From Pelecanus crispus (lineage: Eukaryota > Chordata > Aves > Pelecaniformes > Pelecanidae), in contig NC_134660.1 of NCBI RefSeq assembly GCF_030463565.1, positions 255,501 to 319,500 of the forward strand: a stretch of DNA of 64,000 bases, written 5' to 3'. Position numbers and translations under genes: made by a program. This document shows, in pieces, positions 35,825-54,772 of the stretch. The notes beneath the pieces are model-generated. The model did not search any database and had not been told where the DNA came from. It saw nothing but the letters and a program-made list of their open reading frames with translations. Numbering within the stretch: position 1 is the first letter of the stretch; every line of letters starts with the position of its first letter.

Positions 35825-35830
35825 TTTATT
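35825..35830 (-). terminator. MAPT distal poly(A) signal AATAAA
   Basis: On the minus strand gtttacactgttgccgtaaa is followed by agtgaatttgg and AATAAA. This is, as I recall, nearly the exact 3' end of human MAPT mRNA. Cleavage is expected about 15-20 nt later, near 35808. Confidence 0.9.
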
Positions 35831-36361
35831 TCCAAATTCACTTTTACGGCAACAGTGTAAACCAGTTGTTAAAACGCACGATACACTATGGACATTCACA
35901 GACAAGCTAAGCTAGAATGATAGACTGAGATCAAACCTTCCCTCCCCTCCCCAGCGCACCGCAGGGAACACGGGGCTGCCAGCACCACCAGCAGTCTGAC
36001 ACTGGAAGTTCATTTAACAAGCGGTTTGGTTTTAGGGGTTTTTTTTGAGTGCAGAAACTTTTTTTTTTATAATCAGTGCCGGTTTTTAACCCTTTTCAGA
36101 CCAAGATGTGTGTGGAGTAAAGGAAAAGCCATGGGTCAGTCTGTCCAGCTGCTCATGGTAACCCTCAGGCCGGGGTCTGAATGTGGGGTCGGGGCTGGGG
36201 ATGTGGTTCTGGCTGGTGGAAGGGGACAGCAGGAGATGCAGTGGATGGAACTGGCTGTCCTGGGATGCCCGGCAGCCCCCGTTGGGGAGGACGGGGTGTG
36301 AGGAGGATGGCGGTCAGGGCTGGGACAGGCAAGCTCAGGTGTGCTCCAGCCAGCAGCCGAG

Positions 36362-36383
36362 AAAAAAAAAAAAAAAAAAAAAA
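36362..36383. repeat. A22 tract in MAPT 3' UTR (T on transcript strand)
   Basis: There are twenty-two consecutive A on +. It is U22 in the tau mRNA. Confidence 0.95.
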
Positions 36384-37052
36384 GGTTAAAAGGGGTGACT
36401 GGCCTTTGCTGGTTCTCCCACTTGCTCATTGTTTTACAGAGGACAAAAATACTGCAGTGGCGCCTACACCGCTACAGATAGTCACAGACTGGAGTACAGA
36501 GTCTTACAATCACAGAGTCAACTGAAACGGAGCGAGTGACAAGCTGGTGGTGGGCTTTCACTTGACCTGTTTGTGTTGGTGCTGGACCAGCCTCTGCCCA
36601 GCAGTAAAGCCACTCCTGGGGGCTGTAGCGACAAGGGTTGGACACCCCCACCCCTAACAGAGCCATCCTCCTCCATGCTGGACAGACACCCGCCACAGGC
36701 CTCCAGCTTGGGCTGCCGTGCAGCCCAGCACCGCGCAGAACAACACCGTGGAGGCTGCAGAGGGCGTGTGGCGGCTGTGGCAGCGGGGCAGGTTCATCAG
36801 CTCATGCTAAGGGCCCTGAGCGGAAGGGCAGCGGGGCCTGTCCAAGGAGGAGCTGCTGCTCTGCCCTGATTAACAGCTGCTAAAGCAGCCTCAGTGGCAC
36901 CCAGCCTCCATCCCAAGGAGGACCCCCGCCATTCCAGGCAGACCAGGATTTCAGTCCCTTGCTGGGAAAGCATGGCTTTCCCTGCAGCACAGCCCTTGGG
37001 GTGCAGGGGCTGCGGCCTCACTGGGCACCCCCTGCTGCCACTGCCAGCTCTA

Positions 37053-37076
37053 CCCCCCCCCCCCCCCCCCCCCCCC
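37053..37076. repeat. C24 run (G24 in tau mRNA)
   Basis: There are twenty-four consecutive C on +. Together with C14 at 37220-37233 it makes the tau 3' UTR a strong candidate for RNA G-quadruplex formation. Run length may be misread in assembly. Confidence 0.9.
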
Positions 37077-38778
37077 GGCTCGGCTGGTGCCGCTTGGAGG
37101 GCGATGGGGAGGGCGCACACTGAGCTGCACCGATCGCACCTCAGCCTCTTTGGTTGTAGAAGGGACACATGGGGACAGCCATGGCTGCAGCACAGCCCCA
37201 GGCCACACACCACACACCACCCCCCCCCCCCCCAGGTACAAAAGCAGCAAAAGAACTAGCTCAGCTCTTTTCCCCGTGTGGTGCTGGGGGGTGGTTAGTG
37301 CTGTGTAGAGGAGACACCATGAGGGGTAACATGCTGCACACTCAAACCAGGAGAGTGTGCTGGGGCGGTCAGTGCCAGGGAACCGCCTCGGGACCCTGAG
37401 CACAGGCTGGGACCTGGGGGAGCTGCCACCACGCAGCAGCTAAAACCACCCTCATGCCTTCCCCTCGTGGCCTCCCGGTTGTCTCCTACCACTGCCACGT
37501 GCACAAGAGCAGCAGAGCCATGGACTGCCACTTCGGCGAATCTCTTAGCTGACCTTGCAGGGAAAAAAGAAGAACCCAAAAAAAATGTTACAAGCTGCAC
37601 CCAAATCCAGGGGCCATCCCAGCCCCAGAGCTGCAAGTGCTGCTCATACAGTGTCCCCGAGCCCTGGAAGGTGCACAGAGCCAGGAAGCCCCGATGCAGC
37701 CCCCACCCCTCCCCAGGCAGCAGGGCAGCAGCTCTGTGCCCACCCACACGCCCAGCAGACCTGCGGTGCTGGGCTGCCCCATCAGCACCAAGTCTGGGCA
37801 CAACCCGGAGCTCAGCAAAGCTCCCCCTTGGGCCCTCCTCACTGGGCTGTGGTGGAGCCGGCGCGGGGCAGCTCAAAACTACTTACAGCATTTTTCTTTT
37901 AAACACATGCTTGTTTATGAAAACAATCACCCTGGCATGGTCCAAGCATATACAGACAAATCTACTCTACGACACGAGGGGCTGCCAAAGGAATGGGGAA
38001 AAGCCTCTACTCATCCACTCAGCAGTTCCAGCACAGCCACAGAGAGGGGAACGGCCATCCAGGGCCCCTTCCACAATGGGATACCTCAGCCTCACCAAGA
38101 CTCCAGCTGCTGGAGCTGAGAGCGGGTTTAGGGGATACCTGGCAGTTATCTTCATACACATCTCGGCTTTCGGAGGTAAAAACAAAAGGTTGCTTCCAAA
38201 TCAGCAGGAAAATTTACGGCAGAAAGGGAGGACACCTTCCTGCAGTCCCTGGCTGCAGCACCCACTACCTGTCCTGCCTGCATGCCAGACCTCCAGCCCA
38301 GGCATCATTAGGGTAACAAGCATGGGAAGGTCACATCCCCTTCCTGCGAGGACCTCTCCCTGCCCTGTGCTGTGGGGTGGGGTGCTCGAGTCAGCATCGT
38401 GCTGCAGCTGCCCCCTCTATCCCCCTCCCCCCTTTCCGGGGGCAGTGGGCATCCCTGCCAGGGCAGGCGGCCCCAGGCAGGGCCGGGACAGTGAGGGACC
38501 TCACGGGGGGACAAGGGGAGGGAGTGGGGGACAGGCATGGGCTGTGCGCTCCAAGGAGCAGGGGGAGAGGAGGTTTTGTACCTCATCGTGTCACTGATTT
38601 TGAAGTCCTGGAGCTAGAGCTGAATGAACAGTAAAAGCAGGTTAAATCATTAACCAGTTAGGGGATGGGGAAGCAGCTGTAAAAGGAACAGAGGAAGAAG
38701 GCCAGATTATTATTTTTCTTTCTTTTTTTTTTTTTTTTTTCCCCTTGTCTTCTCTCATCTTCGCTCGCCATGCCCCGA

Positions 38779-41707
<2,929 letters not shown>

Positions 41708-41820
41708 CTTTTTATTTCCTCCTCCAGGGACATGGCTGATGTTATCTAAGGACCCAATTTTCGATTGCACCTTATCTTTGAAGTCCAGTTTCTCAGATTT
41801 CACCTCCACTTGGCCACCAC
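41708..41820 (-). CDS. MAPT: MAPT exon 12 (repeat 4)
   Basis: The acceptor is tctcttccag and the donor AAG|gtaaag. It is 113 nt, as in human. It reads (G)[20 protein letters not shown], then [17 protein letters not shown]. Human has DRVQSK and NITHVP. The KIGS site is kept. Confidence 0.97.
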
Positions 41821-46203
<4,383 letters not shown>

Positions 46204-46296
46204 ACTGCCTCCTCCCGGGATGTGTTTGATATTATCCTTTGAGCCACACCTGGATTGAACGCTGCTAAAGTCCAACTTCTTATTAACAATCTGCAC
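46204..46296 (-). CDS. MAPT: MAPT exon 10, downstream copy (extra repeat 2)
   Basis: This is a second 93-nt exon, 147 nt after the first, with the same acceptor and donor. It differs in three bases and two residues: VQIVNK for VQIINK and SRCGS for SKCGS. Splice sites, frame and length are intact, so it is not a pseudo-exon by sequence. Use of both copies gives five repeats. A report on chicken brain tau described isoforms with up to five repeats, as I recall, which supports expression in birds. Confidence 0.93.
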
Positions 46297-46773
<477 letters not shown>

Positions 46774-48924
46774 CTAGCAAAAAAGCCAGCTCACCCCATT
46801 TTCTTTCACTGAATGAAATGGGGAACTTGCTGGGCAGCAAAGACACTGAAAGGCACCAGTGGTCTGAGGCTCAACTTCTGCAGAGCCAGTGGAAGAAGGA
46901 AGGATGGAGCTGAGAGAAAAGTGCCTGCTCAGCCCCGTCTCCCACGCTGGGCAGCATGCCCCCTCTCTAGGACAGATACGTGGCCTCACATTTCAGCAGC
47001 TTGAGCAACCTGGGCAAACGGGTACAGCTGGCTGGGGCAGCAGGCTGGAGAGCAGGAGCTATGTGTCCAGCACTGTCTGGGAGACGACACCTGAGCTGTG
47101 CAGGGCTCAAACTCCCTCTACAGTTACAATGAGAAAAAGCAAATGCTGCCAGGGATGCAGTCCCATGCCTGCAGTTTTCTTAACTCCTGTATAGGTGAGA
47201 TGAAAGGGGCAGCACAGACCAACCCCAAAGGCAGCTGCTCTATTGCATATTCCTAACGCCATCTCGAGCAGGAGAGAGGCTGGAAATGGCTTGGTGCCAC
47301 AGGGGAACACATACCATGCTAACTTCACCCTCCAGTCCCAAGGCCTGTCTGCCCTCTCCCCACACACACAGATTTTTGTAGTAATTATTTAAGCTGTTTC
47401 CCTTTAGGGCTTGTTTTCCCTATTTGGGTTTTATAAGGGCAGCTATGCTGGAGTGACCCCATGCATAGGAGCAGCTATTCCAGACAAGACAAAGATGAAG
47501 ACAGCTCCTGCTCCTTCCCCTACATGGACTGGAGTGGCTTTACAACCTGTGCAAGTATAAACCAGAGGTAAATGCAGGTAAAAAAAAAAACAGGCACACA
47601 GGCCTGTGCTCCCTCAGGAGAAAGCCTGTCTGAAGCACAACCCTCATGAGAGGAAAAGAGACACAGCATCCTGCAAGAAAGCAGCATCACATTCACACTG
47701 CAAATGCAGTCCCTGGATGGCAATGTCTACGCAGCTGGCTGAGCAGGCAACCTCGCCCTCAGTTTCAGCATGTCCCTGGCCTGCTGCTACAAGGAGAGCT
47801 ACAAGGAGAGCTCCTCGCTATACCCTGGTTCTTTAGCATGAGAAGCACCAAGGCTGACACATGCTTCCAGCATCATTTTCCAAGTTCATATCAACTAATC
47901 CTGCAAATCAGGTTGCAGGTCTGCTAGACCAGGCTTTGCCAGAGCAGTACTCAGTGACACAGCAACAACAAAAGTGCTCAGACAATGCAGAAATACTGGA
48001 AGAGATCTGGCCTGGCTGACTCCTGGTGCATGTGCCCCATGTACTTTTGATTCCCTAGGCTGGGGTCTGAAATCTGCATGGAGAGCAGGCTCCAGACTCA
48101 TCTTCTGGCCACCCTAAAATCAAACTCGTTAGATCAGCCCCTTCTGCCCCAGCCCCAACCATTCTGCTAAGAACAGCCTTGTGTCCTACAAAATCCCCAA
48201 CAGAGCATCTAGCCATTCTCCCCTGCAAAAAGCAATGAGTTGTCCCAAATTCAGCTGTTCTTACTCTTTCAGTGACAACAATAAACAACATGTTGCCTGA
48301 GAGAGAAGCTGACAGAGGAAAAAAAACTTGTAAAAGCTGGGTTAAAAAGAACAAGCAAACAATTTAACCAATTTACAGTAAGCGGAAGGGTTTCTTCTAA
48401 AATCCCTGAAAAGCAGTGTTTTGTGGGGGCAGCAGGAAAAACTTACACCTTGTGCTAAGTGGGCAGGAAGGTTGAGGCCCCAAGACACAGGCAGCTGGAA
48501 GGACTCATGCTGTTCTGCTCATGACCAATGGCCAGAGCGGCCCTGCCCAGGCTCCAGACCCGCCCTGGATTGTAGTACAAAGCAAAGTGTGCATCGTCCA
48601 GTAAATCACCAGCCACAGCAAAAAATGCACATAAGAAAATGGAAAAGCACGCTGCTATTTAAGATGGTGAAGAGAAGCCATCTGTCCTGGTTTCAGCTGG
48701 GATAGAGTTAATTTTCTTCCTAGTAGCAGGCATAGTGCTGTGTTTTGGATTTAGTAGGAGAAGAATGTTGATAACACACTGATGTTTTTAGTTGTTGCTA
48801 AGTACTGCTCATGCCAGTCAAGGACTTTTCAGCTTCCCATGCTCTGCCAGGCGCACAAGAAGCTGGGAGGGGGCACAGCCAGAATAGTTGATCCAAACTG
48901 CCCCAAGGGCTATTCCATACCATG

Positions 48925-48946
48925 TGACGTCACGCTCAGTATAGAA
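48925..48946 (+). promoter_or_regulatory. LTR core promoter: CRE and TATA-like box
   Basis: A perfect palindromic CRE TGACGTCA is at 48925-48932 and TATAGAA at 48940-48946. Then comes a G15 run at 48950-48964. The spacing suits a U3 promoter. Activity is not shown. Confidence 0.6.
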
Positions 48947-49116
48947 ACTGGGGGGGGGGGGGGGTTGGCCAGGGAGCAGCGATCGCTGCTCGGGAGCTGG
49001 CTGGGTATCGGGCGGCGGGCGGTGAGCAATTGCATTGTGCATCACTTGCTTTGGATATTGTTATTATTATTATCATTATTATATTATTATTATTATCATT
49101 TTACCTTATTTCAATT

Positions 49117-49122
49117 ATTAAA
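49117..49122 (+). terminator. LTR poly(A) signal ATTAAA
   Basis: ATTAAA follows the (ATT)n stretch and precedes a T-rich segment, as expected for the R/U5 part of an LTR on the + strand. Confidence 0.6.
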
Positions 49123-50516
49123 CTGTTCTTATCTCAACCCCGGAGTGGGGTTTTTTTTCACTCTTACTCCTCCGATTCTCTTCCCCGTCCCATCAGGGTA
49201 GGGGGAGTGAGCGAGCAGCTGCGTGGTGCTGAGCTGCTGGCTGGGGCTAAACCACGACACCATCGCAAAGCCTCTCCCCATGCCAAAGTTGAATGCTTAG
49301 GGCCACAGAGTTACCTAGTCACACAAAATGGCATGCACCGCACTTGGGGAAGATTTGTCACTGCTCTCTTGCATTAGCGGCTGCAGAGCAAGGTCTGCAA
49401 GGCAGTGTTCCCCCCCAGGGCAGGCAAGCACAAGCACATGGGGACTCCTGACTGCACTGGCCATCAGATGTGCAGTCCTGTCATTTCATACGTGTGTAAG
49501 AGTCACCAGGCCTTCACCAGTCAGAGGAAACAGGTGCTTTCATGTCTCCACCCATGCAGCAAGAAGGATTATTATAAAAGCCTCAGGACACATCCACACA
49601 GTGCAACAGAGCAGTGCAGAGAGGCTCGGATGGGTGCTGAGCAGCCAACACCACAGCTGGAGCCGTGTAACCACACACGGCTGCTCTTGGGGCTTCACGA
49701 ATGAATTAGCTCACACCACTCCCTCACCCAAACTCTCTTCTGCTAGGCTTGCAAAATTTAAGACAAGACCCTCCTTCCCAAGCACCTAGAGCACAGAGTT
49801 CACTTTGCTGCTCATGAAACAGCCTCTCTGGGAGTGAAAAGTGCTAGTGGTTGACTAGCACTTAGTCAATAGTGCCAATAGTGCCACCAGTTCTGGCCAT
49901 GCCACACTGCACCATGTAGCAAGACAGCGCCTGATCGCAGAATGCAATCCAAAACCTTGCCAACAGAGCTGGATCCAATATCACAACGTTCTGAAAAACG
50001 CGCCACGCCTGGGACCCTCACAGAGAGGAGACCATCCTGTCTGCTCGCTAATGAAGAAATGGAGGCAGCATTGAAGGGACTGCTCCAGATCATACTGTAT
50101 AGGATTCAAAAACACAACCCCCCCCGATCCTGGCACTCTTTAGGGCTGCAGGTCACAATCTGCTCTCCTTAACTGGACACCACGAGGGAATGTCATTCTC
50201 CTGGCAGCCAGTCCATACGTTGATGTGCTACCCCATGAAAGCCACATCACAAGCTCTATGCAGTCCTCTCTGCAGGACAGCTGTACTGCACTAAGCCAGG
50301 CAAGCAATTTCAGGACAAGCACCCAACCCAATCAGCCCAAAAAACTCTAAAATCTGAATCAGGCTGGAGATCAGCTAAAGCATGGTTGCCCACTGCTGTA
50401 CCTCCGGCCCCAGCTGGGCTGCTGCTGATCCAGGGAGGGCTCTCCCCTCCCAGATGTAGCGTCAAGCACCCACTGTCCCCACAGACAGGCCCCTGGAAAG
50501 CCGAGTCCACATTTAC

Positions 50517-50782
50517 CTTGCCACCTCCGGGCTGGTGCTTCAGGTTTTCAGTTGAGCCAATTTTGGACTTCACATTTTTCAGATCAGGCATGGGTGCAGC
50601 TGACGGCTGGATGCGGCTCTTGGCAGACGCAGGAGATTTCGGTGGTGTGCGAACCACTGCCACCTTCTTGGGCTCCCTGGCTGGTGGGGTGGGCAGAGAG
50701 GGAGTGCGGGAACGGCTGCCTGGAGTCCCGGGGGAGCCGGGACTGCTGTAACCGCTTCTGTCTCCAGACTTTGGCTGCTCAC
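50517..50782 (-). CDS. MAPT: MAPT exon 9 (proline-rich region and repeat 1)
   Basis: The acceptor is aaacttcag and the donor AAG|gtaaat. It is 266 nt, as in human. It starts (G)[18 protein letters not shown], passes [12 protein letters not shown] and [13 protein letters not shown], and ends with repeat 1, [19 protein letters not shown]. The cluster of S-P/T-P sites (AT8 region) and the KIGS site of repeat 1 match human. Differences from human are few, mostly in [12 protein letters not shown]. Confidence 0.97.
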
Positions 50783-51243
50783 CTGAAGTTTGCAGACAGA
50801 GGGAGGCAAGCACAGGATAAGCAATCTGGGTATGCAGCCCCTTCCCCACACACTCTGCCTGCCTTTATGGAGTTGATCTGCCTGGTCCCAGGGCCCACCC
50901 GCTACTCCTACTGCAGACCATCAGCAGTGGAGAGATGGATGCACTTTCTTCTACTTCAATTTGAAGTGAAAACTGTGATTAAAGGCAATTTCCTAGTATC
51001 CCAGAAGGAAGATGGTCTTCATTGTCTGCATCATTGGTAAGGCTCCCCACCCGAGCGTGACATTAGCATGCATGACAAATTACAGACAAAAGACACTCAA
51101 ACAAAACCACTTTTCTATTAGAAATTTGGAAGCATTTTTACAAAATTATTTTATGTAATTAAATAAGGCTGATCACGGAGCAGCTTAGAACTGTCCCCAG
51201 TCTGAAAAGAAATGGAAGAAGAAAAGAAAACCTTAAACATCAC
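50783..51243 (-). other. MAPT intron between exons 8 and 9
   Basis: This is a 461-nt intron. Nothing else was recognised. Confidence 0.8.
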
Positions 51244-51294
51244 CTTTCTCAGACTTTGCTGCTGCAGGAGGTGGTTTTTTCTGCTCCTTTCTGC
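51244..51294 (-). CDS. MAPT: MAPT exon 8 (rare cassette)
   Basis: The exon lies between exons 7 and 9, with acceptor cattaaacag and donor AAAG|gtgatg. It is 51 nt and in frame on both sides. It reads (G)RKEQKKPPPAAAKSEK, running into GEQPK of exon 9. The human long isoform with exon 8 (54 nt), as I recall it, reads KQVQRRPPPAGPRSER then GEPPK. The PPPA core, the basic flanks and the Ser-Glu end line up. The alternative acceptor 4 nt downstream would break the frame. The pyrimidine tract is poor, which fits rare use. Confidence 0.75.
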
Positions 51295-51939
51295 CTGTTT
51301 AATGAATGAGAAAGATGCTTAAACATAATAAAGCTGGAAATTTAATTGATTTAAGGTTTTATGCAGCTCTGGTCAAGTATGAAAAATACATGTATTCAGT
51401 GAAATGCACTGTTTTAATGGAAATTTACAATGCCTGATACTTTCTGGGGTTTTCTTCTCTGAGAATAACGGGCTAATCTCCATTCCTGCAATTGAAGAAT
51501 TGATCCTCTTGCCCCTGGTCTTTGTTTAATATTGTCAAGAGAAAAGGAATAAATGGATTAAAAAAGGGAGCTGCCTCAATCTTCCAAACTGGAGGAAATC
51601 CCAAAGGGATAAAGCAACTGCCCTCTCCTACACACTGGCAACTATATGAACAGAGCAGATAAAGCAGCATCCAGAAAGGCTCACTTCAGAGGAATCGTCC
51701 CCAGCTCTGCCCCCACAGCCCCATGACAAGGCTGAGCAGCTCCAAATCACCACGCAGACCTCAACCTGCTGGCCAGGCCCTTGCTTAACACTGTGCATGA
51801 CTCCAGCCTGCACTGGAGCAAATTTGTTCCCTACCCCCACATAATTGCACAGAGAACCTGGGAGCACCACCAAAGCAGAGCCTCTAGAGTTAGAGACGCC
51901 ATGGGCAAGTGGCTGCACACTGCTCTCGTCATCACCTAC
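51295..51939 (-). other. MAPT intron between exons 7 and 8
   Basis: This is a 645-nt intron. Nothing else was recognised. Confidence 0.8.
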
Positions 51940-52072
51940 CAGAGCTTGGAGGTGTCTTGGGGGCCGTGGGCGTCTTTGCTGGGATGCGCGTGGCATTGGT
52001 CGAGTTCCTCTGAGCCTGCCCGGCTGCAGACCGCGGTGTGGCCGTCTTCGTGCCACCTCTCATCTCTGGGCC
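51940..52072 (-). CDS. MAPT: MAPT exon 7 (proline-rich region)
   Basis: The acceptor is tatccccag and the donor TCTG|gtaggt. It is 133 nt, against 127 in human. It reads [18 protein letters not shown], then [19 protein letters not shown]. The [10 protein letters not shown] and PKTPPSS blocks are those of human tau, so the T-P sites of the proline-rich region are kept. Confidence 0.96.
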
Positions 52073-53352
52073 CTGGGGATACATGGGAGAAAGGCTGATG
52101 CAGGGGGGATCTGCCCAGGGATGGGCTATCACCCCCCATGGATCAGAGCCACATAAGACCCTCCTGCTTCCTAACCTGACAGCCCGCAGGAGCTCCCACG
52201 GGTTTCCCCACATGCAGGCATCTGCAACATGCCTTTTCACACCCCGTTTCCCATCACAGCGCCTGCTACAACTGCTACACAGTCACTCCTGGGCTGGCAG
52301 AGCAGCTGCGCCGCTTTCCCATGTGAGCCCTTAGTGTCAGCTACGTTACTCACTGCACACTCAGGCCTGGTTAGAAAGTATGTTCAATTCCTTTGTCTGT
52401 TCTCTGAATTTCATCATTTTGTTTCCCCTGTTCTGCTACAATTTTGTACAGAAGATAAATAAATACACTGACTAGATCAGAGGCTCCATTCAGGAGTACG
52501 GTGCCAGACTCCAAACATAGAGAAGCACCTCCTTTATCCCCACCTGTAATACACTACTGTAACATGTACATAATCTGTAATAGCATGTAAATAGCAATAT
52601 GCTATTTATTGACTTCTGATCCTGCAGAAAAGTCTCCCCAAATCCATAAACTAACACATCCTCTTTCTGATGACTTTCTAATGCTGGTCTGCGTACAAAA
52701 GCTCACGAAAAACATGCAAGAGAAAATTTACAAGCTGACTGGTCCCAAGGCAGCAGGGAAGCAGAGCAGAGCCATCGCAATCCCTATCATGGTAAAATCA
52801 TACGCCATTGTCTGTGCCCTGCAATCTCTGCTCTTGCCCTCACCATGGGTGTATTTGTATGACTAAACACCACAAAGGGTAACTCCGAGCTCCTTTTAAC
52901 ATTGCAGAATAAGCCACGGATGTGTATGCATTTCCTATTCTCTGTGCAGCACCTGGCAGATCTGGCTCCGGCACATTTCAAATACATCTGCTGTTTACAG
53001 CCAACGCACCCATAAAACACAGCATAAAGCTGCAAAACAAAGAGCACGGAAGAGCATGAAGGCACCTGGACATGCCTCAGGGAGACCAGGTAACACCCTG
53101 CAGCAATGAGATATTTTTGCTGTAACGCAGAGCAAGGGGCCTACGTGCTGGTGAGATGGACCCAGTTGCTTCAAACACCAAAACTGGAGCCAAGTCTGGC
53201 TATGGCCACTGGAAGGTGAAGCGAAAGCACATCCCACCCTCTCCAGTGAATGGGACACAGAGAGACTGCCCAGCCAAGCACTGAGACCTGTCAGGAATGC
53301 TTTAAGGTATTCTCCAAGGCAGCTTTGCCTCTCTCACATCCCATTTCCTTAC
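52073..53352 (-). other. MAPT intron 6
   Basis: This is a 1.3 kb intron. Nothing was recognised. Confidence 0.8.
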
Positions 53353-53532
53353 CTTGGCTTTCATTTCTTGCGTTCCTGTACTGGCAGGTCGGGATGTGAC
53401 AGAAGAGACTCTTTTAGAGGCGGAAGCAGGGCTGGAGGGTGTTTTCGAAGGGGTTGTGCTAGAGGAGGTGTGTCGTTGGGGGGGGGCGGAGGGTCTATCG
53501 CCTGGGGGTTTGGCAGTGGAAGGTGAGGATTT
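53353..53532 (-). CDS. MAPT: MAPT exon 6
   Basis: The acceptor is catgtttaag and the donor AAG|gtaagg. It is 180 nt (60 codons), against 198 in human. It starts KSSPSTAKPPGDRPSAPP and ends SKRVSSVTSRPASTGTQEMK plus AK. The human exon ends KYVSSVTSRTGSSGAKEMKLK, so the 3' third is conserved. The rest is Ser/Thr/Pro-rich. It is mostly skipped in mammalian brain; usage here is unknown. The acceptor has a purine-interrupted tract, which fits a cassette. Confidence 0.92.
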
Positions 53533-54772
53533 CTTAAACATGGAAACAAAATAAAATTGGAACAAAAAAAATCAACATGGGAGGGAAACAAAAGGGGATC
53601 ACCGACATTAAACAGGATTAGAAGGTGCAATACAGAACTGGGTGTGGGATAGGTGATGGTTGGTACTGCCCTCTCCCTGCAGCACGGAGCTGGGTAAGAG
53701 CTGCGGGGGCCAGGGCACTGTCAGGGTCCCACAGCTGCACCGGCAAGCATGGGATACCCCAGCTCTATTCCTCCCACAGGGTGCAGCAACACCTAAGCCC
53801 CTTTCTGGGGAAAGCGTCACCCCGTGACAGCCTGCCCTTGCCACCGCCCTCCACACCAGTGGCACACTTTACCATCTGAACTGCTCTATTCAATCCCAAA
53901 CCCTCTATGTGCTCCACTGGCAAAAATGCTGCAGGTACAGCACTATCAACGTCAGCATTTCTGCGAGATGCAGATGACCGCTCCCAGGTCTCTCAACCCC
54001 ATCTATACCTGCTTTACCAATGATGGATCGATGGTCTTTATCTAGACAACTGCTTGGTATTCATGTCAAATGCCTAGCCTGATACAACCCTGCCAAACGT
54101 CACTAGAGAAAGACCCAATTTCACATTGTTTGAAAATAATTATATTCCTCACCTTCAATTCTTCACCCACTAAATTGCCCACCATCTTGTCCATTATCTC
54201 ACCCAGGCACTAGCCAGGCTAACGGCCAGCTGAACTAAACCTCCTCCAAATTAGCAGTGTGACAGATACCTCTAAACTTCTGGAATTTACCCACAATTAA
54301 ACTCTGTTCCTCAGCCAGAACACAGCATCTGCAAGGCCTAGATTATTTAATTTAATTTTTTAATTACATGTCTTGCTCTTTTCAGTGTTATGGTGCCTGT
54401 CCCCAACACAGCCCAACACAGTTGTGAGTTTGCTTTCACACCAGTTTGCCCCAGCAAAGCCAGCCGTCTGCTTTCCGGTCTTGGGCTGAGAAAATTATTT
54501 CTCTAACCACCCACCCAACCTCATGAGCCACATGTTTGTTTTAGATTTGGTTCATTTCCTCGCCCTCAAAGATCACCATGGATTGCACCATCCAAACTGG
54601 GGTGAGGGAAGAAAAAATAAAAACACTCTTGAAAGACAGATGGAAGAATGCAAGATAATGGCAAGGTTTCCCAAGAGGCACAACTGCAGTCCAGGAGAGC
54701 AGGAAAGGGAGTCAGGAATATGCACAGCACTTAGTGGGTTGACATCACCTCTGGTTTTATTTTTTAGCTTAC
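53533..54772 (-). other. MAPT intron 5
   Basis: This is a 1.2 kb intron. Nothing was recognised. Confidence 0.8.

Larger units (their letters stand above)
35808..38778 (-). other. MAPT: MAPT 3' UTR
   Basis: It is about 3 kb. Soon after the stop is an A18 tract (T on +, 38723-38740) near an AATAATAA stretch that resembles the start of the human UTR. Further on it carries A/T22 at 36362-36383 and two long G runs on the transcript strand (24 at 37053-37076, 14 at 37220-37233). The + strand open frames in this range, up to 376 codons, are GC-rich shadows without homology. Confidence 0.85.
48683..49259 (+). mobile_element. Solo LTR of an endogenous retrovirus
   Basis: The 577-bp element starts TGTCCTGGTTT and ends CCACGACA, with TG...CA termini. 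It is flanked by a perfect 5-bp target-site duplication CCATC (48678-48682 and 49260-49264). Inside are a CRE, a TATA-like box, an (ATT)n stretch and an ATTAAA signal, in the order of U3-R-U5, so it points along +, antisense to MAPT. It resembles an LTR family I know from songbird and other neoavian genomes; a 5-bp duplication suits ERVL/ERVK types. No internal viral genes remain. Confidence 0.9.

Noticed and set aside
37467..38597. 376-codon + strand open frame
   Set aside because: It lies opposite the MAPT 3' UTR, is driven by GC-rich, C-run sequence, and has no recognisable domain or start context.
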